NCBI RefSeq assembly: GCF_009604385.1
Contig: NZ_WEGJ01000004.1
Span: forward strand, 248,001-312,000
Source of the DNA: Streptomyces smaragdinus
Lineage (GTDB): Bacteria > Actinomycetota > Actinomycetes > Streptomycetales > Streptomycetaceae
Reading direction: 5' to 3'
Length of the DNA stretch: 64,000 nucleotides
Numbering within the stretch: position 1 is the first letter of the stretch; every line of letters starts with the position of its first letter. This document shows positions 1 through 8,514 of the stretch, piece after piece. The position numbers were made by a program, and so were the translations under genes. The notes beneath the pieces are model-generated. The model was not told where the DNA came from, searched no databases, and saw only the letters and a list, made by a program, of their open reading frames with translations.

Positions 1-342
1 GGACCGGGCGGGCGGATCGCGCTTCTGGCGCGGCGGGCGCAGGACGGGGACGCGGCGGTCGTGACGGCGCTGGACGGGGCCGGCACGGCGCTCGGCATCG
101 CGCTGTCCGGTGTGGTGAACCTCCTGGACCCGCAGGCGGTGGTCCTCGGCGGCGCCCTGGCGGGGCTCGCGCCCTGGGTGCTGCCCGCCGTGGAGCGTGA
201 GCTGGGCACCCGCCTCGCGGACCGGGCCCGCACCGTACGGCTGGCGGTGTCGCGCACCGCCGGCGAGGGCCCGCTGCTGGGGGCCGCGCACCGGGTGGTG
301 CAGTCGGTCCTGGACGATCCGGCGGCCGTCGCCCGCCTCTGA
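1..342 (+). CDS. ROK family protein, C-terminal end (5' truncated)
   Basis: The frame is open from base 1, so the start lies outside the window. The 113 residues present include ALGIALSGVVNLLDPQAVVL followed by GGAL, the typical C-terminal segment of ROK-family sugar kinases and ROK transcriptional repressors, in which a conserved Asn-Leu-Asp-Pro stretch precedes a Gly-Gly turn of the ASKHA fold. The N-terminus, which would show whether it has a winged-helix DNA-binding domain (repressor) or an ATP-binding DxGxT motif (kinase), is not visible, so regulator and sugar kinase cannot be told apart. It is followed by 152 bp and a same-strand amidase. Confidence 0.8.
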   Translation, partial: GPGGRIALLARRAQDGDAAVVTALDGAGTALGIALSGVVNLLDPQAVVLGGALAGLAPWVLPAVERELGTRLADRARTVRLAVSRTAGEGPLLGAAHRVVQSVLDDPAAVARL

Positions 343-366
343 ACCGGGACAGACGTACAACTACCG

Positions 367-406
367 CCATTGGCCTGCCCATTGGCATGTCCCAGCCCAT
401 CTTGGC
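367..406. repeat. Direct repeats CCATTGGC upstream of the amidase gene
   Basis: CCATTGGC occurs at 367-374 and 379-386, start to start 12 bp, with a degenerate third copy CCATCTTGGC at 397-406. Repeats about one helical turn apart, 90-130 bp before a gene start, look like a regulator site, but no known regulator is implied. Confidence 0.4.
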
Positions 407-494
407 AGGGGCGGTCCCGCCACTCATCATGAGTCACGCACCGTGCGTTCACGCCATGTATCCGCAGCACTCCCCCCACACCACCGGAGTCTGA

Positions 495-1085
495 ATGGAC
501 CGCACCATGCCCTCGCGCAGACGTTTACTGCAGGGCGCCGCAGCGGGCGCGGCAGCCGCCGCCCTCGGACCGCTCACCGCCTCCCCCGCACGGGCGGCGG
601 GCTATCCGGTCACCCACTGGATCCCGGCCAGCACCTCCAACTACACGGTCTCCAACCGGCCGGCGTCGTATCCGATCGACTACGTCGTCATCCATGTCAC
701 GCAGGAGACGTTCCAGGACGCCATGCGGATCTTCCAGAACCCGAGCCGCAAGGTCTCGTCCCACTTCATGGTCGCCTCCGGCGACGGCTACATCGGCCAG
801 TTCGTCCGGCAGAAGGACATCGCCTGGCACGCCGGCAACTGGGACTACAACACCCGCAGCATCGGCATCGAGCACGAGGGCTGGGTCGACGACCCGTCCT
901 GGTTCACGGACGTCATGTACCGGGAGTCCGCGCAGCTGACGGCCGCCGTGTGCGACGCGTTCGGCATTCCGAAGGACCGCCAGCACATCATCGGGCACAG
1001 CCAGGTGCCCGGCGCCACCCACACCGATCCGGGTCCGAACTGGAACTGGACGAAGTACATGAACTACGTCAGAGCAGCAGTCTGA
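495..1085 (+). CDS. Tat-exported N-acetylmuramoyl-L-alanine amidase (amidase_2/PGRP fold)
   Basis: A 196-residue secreted enzyme predicted to cut the amide bond between N-acetylmuramic acid and the stem peptide of peptidoglycan. Residues 1-35 form a twin-arginine signal (SRRRLLQGAAAGAAAAALG, cleavage after ARA). The catalytic domain shows the zinc-ligand pattern of the family: IDYVVIHVTQ (first His), WHAGNWDYN, SIGIEHEGW, and the closing HSQVPGATHTDPG with the second and third ligands. The start is the ATG at 495, preceded by GGAG with 5-6 bp spacing. The next gene, also secreted, begins 50 bp downstream, so the two may be co-expressed. The length fits a single-domain enzyme without cell-wall-binding repeats. 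Confidence 0.9.
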   Translation: MDRTMPSRRRLLQGAAAGAAAAALGPLTASPARAAGYPVTHWIPASTSNYTVSNRPASYPIDYVVIHVTQETFQDAMRIFQNPSRKVSSHFMVASGDGYIGQFVRQKDIAWHAGNWDYNTRSIGIEHEGWVDDPSWFTDVMYRESAQLTAAVCDAFGIPKDRQHIIGHSQVPGATHTDPGPNWNWTKYMNYVRAAV

Positions 1086-1135
1086 GATCCGCGGGGGCGC
1101 CGGCGAAGGCGCCCCCGCCCTCCCGAGGGGGCCCC

Positions 1136-2365
1136 TTGCACCGTCGTACGACGACCCGCTCCGTCCTGGCCGCGCTCGGCGCGTTCGGGTTCTTCGCCAC
1201 CGCCGCTCCCGCACAGGCCGCCGACGACCCGGACCTGCGCCTGTCCGCCGGCACCGAGACGGCACCCGGCATCGACTACCGCTCCTTCACCGTCGCCGCC
1301 TCGCACGGCAGCGTGACGGGCCACCTCGTCACCGTCGACCTGACCGACCCGCACGTCACCACCGACCTGCTGTACCCCGGCGCCGTGGCGGCGCGCGACG
1401 AGGTGACGGACATGGCCGACGCCGCCGGCGCGGTGGCGGCGGTGAACGGTGACTTCTTCAACATCGACGAGGCCCAGCACCCCGGCGTTCAGCCGACGGG
1501 CGCCTCCGTCGGCCCGGCGATCGCGGACGGCCGCGAGCTGAAGGGCGCCGTGCCGAACGGACAGCGGTTCGGTCCCGCACTGCCGCCCGGCACCTCTACC
1601 CGCGACGTCATCGGGGTCGGCGTGGACCGCCGGGCCCGGCTCGACAGCCTGGAGCTGACGGGCACCCTGCTGACGCCGAACGAATCGCTGCCCCTCGACG
1701 CGCTCAACCAGTACGCGATCCCGGTGAACGGGACGGGCGCGTTCACCGCCGACTGGGGAACACCGTCGCGGCTGCGCGCCACCTGCGGAACGGACACCCG
1801 CCGGGCCGCGCCGTGCAGCACCGACGTGTACGAAGTCGTCGTCCGCCACGGCCGCGTGGAGTCCGCCTCCGCCGGCATCGGCGGAGGGCCGATCGCGCGG
1901 GACACCACCGTCCTGGTCGGGCGCGAGGCCGGCGCGCAACGACTGCGCGAACTGAGCGTGGGCGAACCCGTACAGGTGCTGCACCGGCTGGACGCGCGGG
2001 GCGTCGTCCCGCTGAAGTTCGCGGTGGGCGGTTACCCGATCGCGCGCGGCGGACAGCCGCTCGCCGGCCTCGACAACGTGACGGCGGCCGGACGTTCGGC
2101 GGCCGGCACGGGGGACGACGGCAAACGGCTGTTCCTCCTCTCCCTCGACGGCAACGCGGAGACCAGCGCGGGGCTGACCATCGGCGAACTGGCGGCCCTC
2201 CTGCTCGACGTGGGGGCGGACGACGCCGTCAACCTCGACGGCGGCGGCTCCGCCACGCTGGCCGTCCGTACGCCCGGGGCGACCGCCACGACAGCCGTCA
2301 ACCGCCCGCTGGGCAGCGCCGAGCGGCCGGTGCCGAACGCGATCGGGGTGTTCAGCAGGCCGTAG
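1136..2365 (+). CDS. Secreted phosphodiester glycosidase (NAGPA) domain protein
   Basis: A 409-residue exported protein of the phosphodiester glycosidase family, related to the uncovering enzyme NAGPA, which removes N-acetylglucosamine from phosphodiesters; bacterial substrates are mostly undetermined, with cell-wall teichoic-acid sugars a possibility. The TTG at 1136 is taken as start because a strong GAGGGGG box lies 5 bp before it and translation from there opens directly with a signal peptide (RRTTTRSVLAALGAFGFFAT... AQA). The family signature AVNLDGGGSATLAV is near the C-terminus and VAAVNGDFFN marks the N-terminal half of the domain. An upstream ATG in the same frame overlaps the amidase gene and is rejected. 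Confidence 0.85.
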   Translation: MHRRTTTRSVLAALGAFGFFATAAPAQAADDPDLRLSAGTETAPGIDYRSFTVAASHGSVTGHLVTVDLTDPHVTTDLLYPGAVAARDEVTDMADAAGAVAAVNGDFFNIDEAQHPGVQPTGASVGPAIADGRELKGAVPNGQRFGPALPPGTSTRDVIGVGVDRRARLDSLELTGTLLTPNESLPLDALNQYAIPVNGTGAFTADWGTPSRLRATCGTDTRRAAPCSTDVYEVVVRHGRVESASAGIGGGPIARDTTVLVGREAGAQRLRELSVGEPVQVLHRLDARGVVPLKFAVGGYPIARGGQPLAGLDNVTAAGRSAAGTGDDGKRLFLLSLDGNAETSAGLTIGELAALLLDVGADDAVNLDGGGSATLAVRTPGATATTAVNRPLGSAERPVPNAIGVFSRP

Positions 2366-2487
2366 CACCGCCGAAAAGGTGGACACGGGTGCCGTCCGTG
2401 CGGTCGACTGCTCCTGCGCGGGCCGCCCGTCCGCCCGCGCCCCTCGAACGCGGCCGTCGCCGTCGAGGGTTCGGCGCACGGCTGCGG

Positions 2488-2532
2488 GAGCCCGGCGCCC
2501 CCGGTACCGCACCCCGGGGTGCCGCCGGGCTC
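2488..2532. terminator. Bidirectional terminator between convergent genes
   Basis: GAGCCCGGC (2488-2496) pairs with GCCGGGCTC (2524-2532), with further G/C pairing inside. It ends 2 bp before the stop codon of the opposing MFS gene. Confidence 0.6.
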
Positions 2533-2533
2533 G

Positions 2534-3751
2534 TCAGCGGCCGGCCGGCACAAGCTCCACCGACGTCACGGACCGCCGGCGCCGGGCGAAGCCCGCCGAG
2601 AGGAGCAGCGGTACGGCGGCCAGGGCGAAGCACACCGCGACGGGCACCTGTCCCGCCAGCCGTCCGGCGCCGGCGGAGCCCAGCGAACTGCCGAGGTTGA
2701 AGGCGGTGTTCACCCAGGTGCCGACCCGGGTCCGGTGCTCCTCCGCCGCCGTCTCGTCCGCCAGCAGATACGCGGTGGTCAGCGCCGGCGACACCAGCAG
2801 CCCCGCCACCGCCAGCACGCCGCCCAGCACCCACAGCCCGGGCGCCAGCCCCGCGACGGCGAGCACGAGGGCCAGGCCGGTCGTCAGCACCGGCAGCCGT
2901 ACCCGCGCGGGCCGGCGCCAGGTACGGGTGCCGTACAGCAGCCCGCCGAGCGCGCTCCCCACCGCCAGCGCCGCCTCCAGCCAGGCGACGGCCGCGATCC
3001 GCCCCCGCCCGTCGGCGTACACCACGAGCAGCAGCGTCAGCGCCCCGAGCACGACCCCCAGCCCGGCCGCCGCGACGACCGGCTGGACGGGCAGCGCACC
3101 CCCGCCGCCGGACCGCCGCGCGGACCGCGGCCGGACGGCGGCGGACCGCAGCGGCGGCGCCGCGGTGAACGCGAGGGTCCCGGCCAGCACCAGCACGGCG
3201 CTGACGGCGACACCGAGGGCGGGCCGGGCGACGGCCGCCAGCAGCCCGGCGAGCAGCGGACCGGTGACGAGCAGCACCTCCTCGCACACCGTGTCGAGGC
3301 TGAACGCCCGCTGGCGCAGGGCGGGATCGGGCACGATGTCGCTCCACACGGCACGCATCGCCGGCCCGATCGGCGGCGCGCACAGCCCCGCGAAGCCGCC
3401 GAGCACGACGAGCAGCCACACCGGCGCGGCCCCCGGCCGCCAGGTGGCGACGGCCAGCGCCGTGAGGGCGACGGCGTAGACGCCGGCCATGGGCACCAGG
3501 GCCCGGCGGGCGCCGATGCGGTCGATGAGCCCGCCGCGCACCGGCGCGAGGAGCGAACCCGTCAGGCCGAAGAGCGCGATGACGCCGCCGGCGACGGCGT
3601 ACGAGCCGGTGCTCGCGGTGAGGGCGAGCATGAGGGAGAGGAAGACCGTGCCGTAGGAGAGACGGCCGGCCAGCGAGGACAGGAAGGTACGGGCGGCGTA
3701 CGGGACGCGCAGGACGGCGGCGTACGACGGCGCCCGTTCGGGCGTGGACAT
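2534..3751 (-). CDS. MFS transporter
   Basis: A 405-residue integral membrane protein with about 12 hydrophobic segments in two halves separated by a basic, Pro/Arg-rich loop around residues 205-225 (RPRSARRSGGGG). The first cytoplasmic loop reads GGLIDRIGARRAL, the MFS motif G-x-x-x-D-R-x-G-R-R. The layout matches the major facilitator superfamily, most like drug/proton exporters, but the sequence alone gives no substrate. The ATG at 3751 is preceded by GAGGAA 8 bp upstream. It stands alone, convergent with the glycosidase gene, and no adjacent regulator is visible. Confidence 0.85.
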   Translation of the reverse strand: MSTPERAPSYAAVLRVPYAARTFLSSLAGRLSYGTVFLSLMLALTASTGSYAVAGGVIALFGLTGSLLAPVRGGLIDRIGARRALVPMAGVYAVALTALAVATWRPGAAPVWLLVVLGGFAGLCAPPIGPAMRAVWSDIVPDPALRQRAFSLDTVCEEVLLVTGPLLAGLLAAVARPALGVAVSAVLVLAGTLAFTAAPPLRSAAVRPRSARRSGGGGALPVQPVVAAAGLGVVLGALTLLLVVYADGRGRIAAVAWLEAALAVGSALGGLLYGTRTWRRPARVRLPVLTTGLALVLAVAGLAPGLWVLGGVLAVAGLLVSPALTTAYLLADETAAEEHRTRVGTWVNTAFNLGSSLGSAGAGRLAGQVPVAVCFALAAVPLLLSAGFARRRRSVTSVELVPAGR

Positions 3752-3895
3752 GTAAGTGGTTCCTCAACAGCCGTGCGGACAGGGACGCGTGTGGGCGACG
3801 CGTCGTCTACGCACGGGAAAGGAACATGGAGGAAAACCTACACCAGGGATCCACGGGCCGGCCAGGGCACGAATCCCCGGCCGGCCGGGACGTCG

Positions 3896-4891
3896 TCAGG
3901 CGGTCGTGGCCAGGATCTCCCGGGTCATCTCGTGCCGCAGCGGCTCGCCGGCCAGGAAGCGGCCGATCTCGTCCACCACGATCCGCCCCTGCCTGCGCCG
4001 CACCTGCACCGCGCCGGCGGCCTCGTGCGGCGTGAGCAGGACGTTGGGCAGACCGCGCAGGGGGCTCGACACGGGCAGCGGTTCCTCGTCGTACACGTCG
4101 AGCGCCCCGTCGAGCCGTCCCTCGCGCAGCTCCTCCAGCAGCGCGTCGGAGTCCACCAGCCACGACCGGGCGGTGTTGACGAGCCCGGCGCCGTCGGCCA
4201 TCAGGCCGAGCTCGCGGCGGCCGATCAGCCGGCGGGTCTCGGGTATCGCCGGCGCGTGCAGGGCGACGATCCGGGACCGCTCCAGGAGTTCGTCGAGGGG
4301 GACGAGTTCGGCGCCCAGCGCGGCGGCCTGCCCGGCGGTGACCATCGGGTCGGCGAGCAGCAGGACGCCGCCGAGCGCCCGTACGAGCTCCATGTACGCC
4401 CGTCCGGTCCGGGACGCGCCGACCACTCCGATCACCGAGCCGCGCAGCTCACTGGCCTCCAGCGTGCCGTACTTGGTACGGGTCCACCCGGCGCCGGAGT
4501 GCAGGGCGTGGTCGAAGCGGTGGATCCGGTGCAGCAGCGTCAGGGTGAACGCCAGCGACACCTCCGCCACGGCCGGCGCCATCGCCTCCCCGGCCTGCGA
4601 CACCCGGATCCCCCGGGCGAACACCTCGTCGCCGACGAGGAACCGCAGCGCCGCGCCCGTGTGGGCGACGAGCTTCAGCCGGGGCGCCGCCGCGAGCAGC
4701 TCGCCCTCGAGCCGCGGCGTGTTCCATCCGGTCACCACCACCTCGGCGTCGGCGAGCTCCTTGGCCAGCCGCTCCGGATCGATGCCGCAGATCCGCAGCT
4801 CCCCCGCCTCCTCGAGCTCCCTCCACTGCTCCGCGGTGAAGAACAGCCGGCGCAGGCCCTCCTCCAGAGCGACGGCGATGGTGGGGCGCAT
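3896..4891 (-). CDS. D-isomer-specific 2-hydroxyacid dehydrogenase
   Basis: A 331-residue NAD(P)-dependent oxidoreductase of the phosphoglycerate-dehydrogenase superfamily, interconverting a 2-hydroxy acid and a 2-oxo acid. The Rossmann motif is GVVGASRTGRAYMELVRALG followed by the acidic DP of an NAD-type site. The catalytic triad is visible as Arg in NTARS, Glu in YDEEPLP and His in LTPHEAAG. The ATG at 4891 is chosen because AGGAGG lies 6 bp upstream; a longer reading to 4945 adds an unconvincing N-terminus. It is divergent from anmK, with which it shares a 245-bp control region. The true substrate is unknown. Confidence 0.88.
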   Translation of the reverse strand: MRPTIAVALEEGLRRLFFTAEQWRELEEAGELRICGIDPERLAKELADAEVVVTGWNTPRLEGELLAAAPRLKLVAHTGAALRFLVGDEVFARGIRVSQAGEAMAPAVAEVSLAFTLTLLHRIHRFDHALHSGAGWTRTKYGTLEASELRGSVIGVVGASRTGRAYMELVRALGGVLLLADPMVTAGQAAALGAELVPLDELLERSRIVALHAPAIPETRRLIGRRELGLMADGAGLVNTARSWLVDSDALLEELREGRLDGALDVYDEEPLPVSSPLRGLPNVLLTPHEAAGAVQVRRRQGRIVVDEIGRFLAGEPLRHEMTREILATTA

Positions 4892-5034
4892 AGGGACCTC
4901 CTGGGCTCGGGGGACGGACACTGATCCGGTCCAGTCCCGAACCATAGATGCTGTGTTCGGTCGGCCGCAGCGCCTCGCGTGCGACCGGTCCGCCGGCCGT
5001 CCGACATTCCCGTGACCCCATCATTCAATGCCCG

Positions 5035-5060
5035 TTTTGCCGGAAATGTATAGTTTTGCC
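5035..5060. promoter_or_regulatory. TTTTGCC direct repeats flanking a TATAGT -10-like box
   Basis: TTTTGCC occurs at 5035-5041 and 5054-5060. Between them TATAGT (5049-5054) resembles a vegetative -10 box for anmK, though no good -35 is placed 17-18 bp upstream. The stretch is AT-richer than its surroundings and lies between the divergent dehydrogenase and anmK genes. Confidence 0.35.
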
Positions 5061-5136
5061 AGGCGGGCTCACCGCCGCTGCCCAGCGCAAGGGTCCCGGC
5101 GGCGGCGGGCCCGCCGCCATGGGCGAGGATGGCGGC

Positions 5137-6303
5137 ATGACGGAGATCAAGGTCCTCGGAATGCTCAGCGGCACCTCCTACGACGGTGTGGACGCCGCGG
5201 TGGCCGGCTTCTCGGTGGAGGGCGACGAACTCGTCCTGCGCCCGCTGGGACTGCACAGCGCGGACTTCCCCCGGGTCCTGCGCGAGAACATCGCCCGCGC
5301 GCTGCCGCCGGCCCGTACGACGCTCGAGGACGTCTGCCGGCTGGACACCGAACTCGGGCAGTTCTTCGGCCGCGTGGCCGCCGACGCCTGCGCCGCCGTC
5401 TCCCCCGCGGACCTGATCGTCTCCCACGGCCAGACCGTCTTCCACTGGGTGGACGGCACCACCGCGCTGGGCACCCTGCAGCTCGGCGCGGCGGCCTGGA
5501 TCGCCGAAGCCACCGGGCTGCCGGTGCTCTCGGACGTACGGACCCGCGACATCGCGGCGGGCGGCCAGGGGGCGCCGCTGGTGTCCACCATGGACGCCCT
5601 CCTGCTGCCCGCCGACGGCACCCGCCGGGGCGCGCTGAACCTGGGCGGCATCGCCAACATCACCGTGCGGGACGCGGACGGCACCGTCGTCGCGTACGAC
5701 CTGGGTCCCGCCAACGCCCTGATCGACGCGGCCGTCACGGAGCTGACAAACGGCGCCGAGACGATGGACGCCGGTGGCGCCCGCGCGGCGCGCGGCACCG
5801 TGTCGGGGCCGCTGCTGGACCACCTCCTGACCGAGCCGTACTACCGCCTGCCGGCGCCCAAGTCGACGGGCAAGGAGGTCTTCCACGCCGCGTATCTGCG
5901 GGAGCACGCGGAGCCGTACGGCGTCGGGGGCGACGATCTGGTCGCGACGGTCACCGAGCTGACGGCCGAGCTGGTCGCCGCCGCCTGCCGGACGCACCAG
6001 CTCGCCGAGCTGGTGATCGCGGGCGGCGGGGTGCGCAACCCGGCGCTGATGGCGCGGATCCGGGCGCTCGCCCCGTCGGTGCGGGTCGGGGAGTCGGGCG
6101 AGCACGGGCTGCCGGCGCAGGCCAAGGAGGCGTATCTCTTCGCCCTGCTGGGCTGGCTCAGCTGGCACGGGCTGCCGGGCACGGTGCCGTCGGCGACGGG
6201 CGCGCGCACCCCGTCCGTGCTGGGCTCGCTCACGCCGGGGGCGGGGCCGCTGCGGCTGCCGGAACCGCTGCGGGAGCTGCCGCGCAGGCTGCGGATCGCG
6301 TAG
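5137..6303 (+). CDS. anmK: Anhydro-N-acetylmuramic acid kinase
   Basis: A 388-residue cytoplasmic ASKHA-fold kinase that opens 1,6-anhydro-MurNAc and phosphorylates it to MurNAc-6-phosphate, the entry step of peptidoglycan muramic acid recycling. The N-terminal LGMLSGTSYDGVDAAVAGF is the family phosphate-binding signature (LGxMSGTSxDGxD). Further hallmarks are VSHGQTVFHW, LNLGGIANIT and VIAGGGVRNPALM, and the length matches E. coli AnmK (about 370). ATG 5137 follows GCGAGGA; an in-frame ATG at 5119 would add six residues. No MurQ homologue is adjacent, so the later steps must be encoded elsewhere. The dehydrogenase opposite may share its regulation. Confidence 0.95.
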   Translation: MTEIKVLGMLSGTSYDGVDAAVAGFSVEGDELVLRPLGLHSADFPRVLRENIARALPPARTTLEDVCRLDTELGQFFGRVAADACAAVSPADLIVSHGQTVFHWVDGTTALGTLQLGAAAWIAEATGLPVLSDVRTRDIAAGGQGAPLVSTMDALLLPADGTRRGALNLGGIANITVRDADGTVVAYDLGPANALIDAAVTELTNGAETMDAGGARAARGTVSGPLLDHLLTEPYYRLPAPKSTGKEVFHAAYLREHAEPYGVGGDDLVATVTELTAELVAAACRTHQLAELVIAGGGVRNPALMARIRALAPSVRVGESGEHGLPAQAKEAYLFALLGWLSWHGLPGTVPSATGARTPSVLGSLTPGAGPLRLPEPLRELPRRLRIA

Positions 6304-6311
6304 CGCCCGGC

Positions 6312-7889
6312 TCAGAAGCGGTCCGGGTCGGCGTCCGCCCAGTCGTCGGCCCACTCGCGGGGCGGGCCGGCGAGCAGTTCGCCGGGCTCCAGCCAGTCGT
6401 AGAGGTCGGTGTACGGACGTACCGTCACCGGATCGGTGCGGCGCACCAGCTGGCGCGGCCGCAGGCCCGACGGGTCGGCCACGCCCATCGCCGCCATGAT
6501 CTCCAGCGCGCTGGAGACGGTGGAGTGCTGGTAGCGGCGCACCCGTTCGGCCTTGTCCGGTACGTCGATGGCGCGGGTCAGGCGCGCGTCCTGGGTGGTG
6601 ACGCCGACGGGGCAGGTGTTGGTGTGGCAGCGCTGGGCCTGGATGCAGCCGACGGCGAACATCATCGCCCGCGCGGCGTTGGTGTAGTCGGCGCCCTGCA
6701 GCAGCCGTTTGACGATGTCGCTGCCGGTGGCGACCTTCCCGCTGGCCCCGATCCGCACCCGGTCGCGCAGCCCGGCGCCGACCAGCGCGTTGTGCACCAT
6801 GATCAGGCCCTCGGTGAGCGGGGTGCCGAGGTTGTCGGCGAACTCCAGCGGCGCCGCGCCGGTGCCGCCCTCGGCGCCGTCGACGACGATGAAGTCCGGC
6901 CCCGTCCCCTCGTCGGCCATCGCCTTGCACACGGCGAGGAACTGCCGCCGCGACCCCGGGCAGAGCTTGAACCCGGCGGGCTTGCCCCCGGCCAGCTCCC
7001 GCATCCGGGCCATGAAGCGCACCAGCTCCCGCGGCGTGCCGAAGACCTGGTGGTACGGCGGGGACACCACCGTCCGCCCCTCGGGCACCCCCCGGGTCCG
7101 GGCGATCACGGCGTCGACCTTGGCCCCGGGCAGCAGCCCCCCGATGCCGGGCTTGGCGCCCTGCGACAGCTTCAGGGACACGCACTTGACCTCGTCGAGG
7201 CCGGCGGCCTTGTCCGCGAACGCCCCCGCGTCGAAGGCGCCGTCGGCGGTGCGGCAGCCGAAGTACCCGGTGCCGATCTCCCAGACGAGGTCCCCGCCCA
7301 TCCGGTGGTGCTCGCTCAGCCCGCCCTCGCCGGTGTCGTGGGCGAAGCCGCCGCGGGCGGCGCCGGAGTTGAGCGCCCGGACGGCCTGCGCGGAGAGCGA
7401 GCCGAAGCTCATCGCGGAGACGTTGAACAGCGACATCTCGTACGGCCGGGCGCAGTCGGGTCCGCCGATCAGCACCCGGGGCGGCTCCTTCGCCACGGGC
7501 AGCGGCGCCATGGACGGCAGCAGGTACTCGTATCCGTCCTCGTAGACGTCGCGTTCGGTGCCGAACGCCTCCTGTCCGGCGATGCCCTTGGCCCGCTCGT
7601 AGACGCTGGTACGGACCTCACGGTCGTACGGGCGGCCGTCGTAGTTGCGTTCGATGAAGTACTGCTGGAGCTCCGGCCGGATCTTCTCCATCGCGTACCG
7701 CAGCCGCCCGACCAGGGGATAGTTGCGCAGCAGCGAACGGCGGCGCTGCGCGAGGTCGTACCCGGCCAGCGCGGCGAGCGCCAGCAGCGGCCCCGCGGCG
7801 ATCCACCACCACACCGAGTGTCCGAGGGCCAGCGCGGTGGCGGCCACGGCCAGCGTCCAGACGACGGCGAGCACGACGCTTCGAATCAT
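6312..7889 (-). CDS. FMN-binding glutamate synthase family protein, membrane-anchored
   Basis: A protein of about 525 residues made of an N-terminal hydrophobic segment pair (about 30 residues, MIRSVVLAVVWTLAVAATAL then WWWIAAGPLLALAALAGY) and the FMN-binding TIM-barrel core of the glutamate synthase large subunit. Typical core motifs are SAMSFGSLSAQAVRALN, KPGIGGLLPGAKV and FIVVDGAEGGTGAAPLEFAD, and the 3Fe-4S-type cysteines appear in CIQAQRCHTNTCPVGVTTQD. It lacks the glutaminase domain, so ammonia or another donor, or a different redox role, is likely. The start is uncertain: ATG 7889 opens directly on the membrane segment, while ATG 7919 is a second option; neither has a clear ribosome site. 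Confidence 0.88.
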   Translation of the reverse strand: MIRSVVLAVVWTLAVAATALALGHSVWWWIAAGPLLALAALAGYDLAQRRRSLLRNYPLVGRLRYAMEKIRPELQQYFIERNYDGRPYDREVRTSVYERAKGIAGQEAFGTERDVYEDGYEYLLPSMAPLPVAKEPPRVLIGGPDCARPYEMSLFNVSAMSFGSLSAQAVRALNSGAARGGFAHDTGEGGLSEHHRMGGDLVWEIGTGYFGCRTADGAFDAGAFADKAAGLDEVKCVSLKLSQGAKPGIGGLLPGAKVDAVIARTRGVPEGRTVVSPPYHQVFGTPRELVRFMARMRELAGGKPAGFKLCPGSRRQFLAVCKAMADEGTGPDFIVVDGAEGGTGAAPLEFADNLGTPLTEGLIMVHNALVGAGLRDRVRIGASGKVATGSDIVKRLLQGADYTNAARAMMFAVGCIQAQRCHTNTCPVGVTTQDARLTRAIDVPDKAERVRRYQHSTVSSALEIMAAMGVADPSGLRPRQLVRRTDPVTVRPYTDLYDWLEPGELLAGPPREWADDWADADPDRF

Positions 7890-8052
7890 GTCCGCATTGA
7901 AGCGTATGCGGTGGTTCATCCCCTTGTCCCGTCGCGGCGCGGCGTGCCGGGGCCTCGCTCGTGCGTTCGCACCTGGGCGTATCGGTGCCACACTGGAAGT
8001 CAGTACGACTCACGGGGTCTGTTGCCTGATCAACCACCCCTAGGAGGTCACG

Positions 8053-8472
8053 ATGGATGTCCTCGTACTGATCGGGCGGATTCTCTTCGTCGCCCTCTTC
8101 CTGAGCTCCGGCGTCGCCCATCTGTCCCAGACCAAGCAGATGGGCGCGTACGCGGCGTCCAAGGGCGTACCGGCCCCGGTGCCGGCGACGGCGCTCTCCG
8201 GCGTCGTGATGCTGCTGGGCGGGCTGAGCGTCGTGCTGGGCGTCTGGGCGGATCTCGGGGCGCTGCTGCTGGCGGTGTTCCTGTTCGTCACGGCGGTGAT
8301 GATGCATCCGTTCTGGAAGGAGACGGACGCGGAGGCCAAGCAGATGGAGATGATCCAGTTCCTGAAGGACCTGTCGCTGTGCGGCGCGGCGCTGATGCTG
8401 CTGGCGCTGTTCTCGTTCGCGGGTCACGACCTGGGTCTGACGCTGACGGGTCCGCTGTTCGATATCGGCTGA
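8053..8472 (+). CDS. DoxX family membrane protein
   Basis: A 139-residue protein with four predicted transmembrane helices (residues about 5-22, 44-65, 70-90 and 106-125), the DoxX layout. Family members include quinol-oxidase subunits and, in mycobacteria, a partner of superoxide dismutase in a redox-stress membrane complex; the function here is not proven. The ATG is preceded by a textbook AGGAGG with 6 bp spacing. It is divergent from the FMN-binding glutamate-synthase-like gene, which has a 4Fe/3Fe-type cluster, so a shared redox connection is possible but only inferred. Confidence 0.88.
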   Translation: MDVLVLIGRILFVALFLSSGVAHLSQTKQMGAYAASKGVPAPVPATALSGVVMLLGGLSVVLGVWADLGALLLAVFLFVTAVMMHPFWKETDAEAKQMEMIQFLKDLSLCGAALMLLALFSFAGHDLGLTLTGPLFDIG

Positions 8473-8478
8473 GCAGGC

Positions 8479-8510
8479 GGGGGCGCGTCGCGGACGAACG
8501 ACGCGCCCCC
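8479..8510. terminator. Bidirectional terminator, 12-bp perfect stem
   Basis: GGGGGCGCGTCG (8479-8490) pairs perfectly with CGACGCGCCCCC (8499-8510) around an 8-nt loop, between the convergent doxX-like and DUF1028 genes and only 4 bp from the latter's stop codon. Confidence 0.8.
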
Positions 8511-8514
8511 GGCC

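Noticed and set aside
2519..4924. An 801-codon plus-strand open frame
   Set aside because: It lies antisense to the MFS and dehydrogenase genes, both of which have recognisable motifs and ribosome sites.
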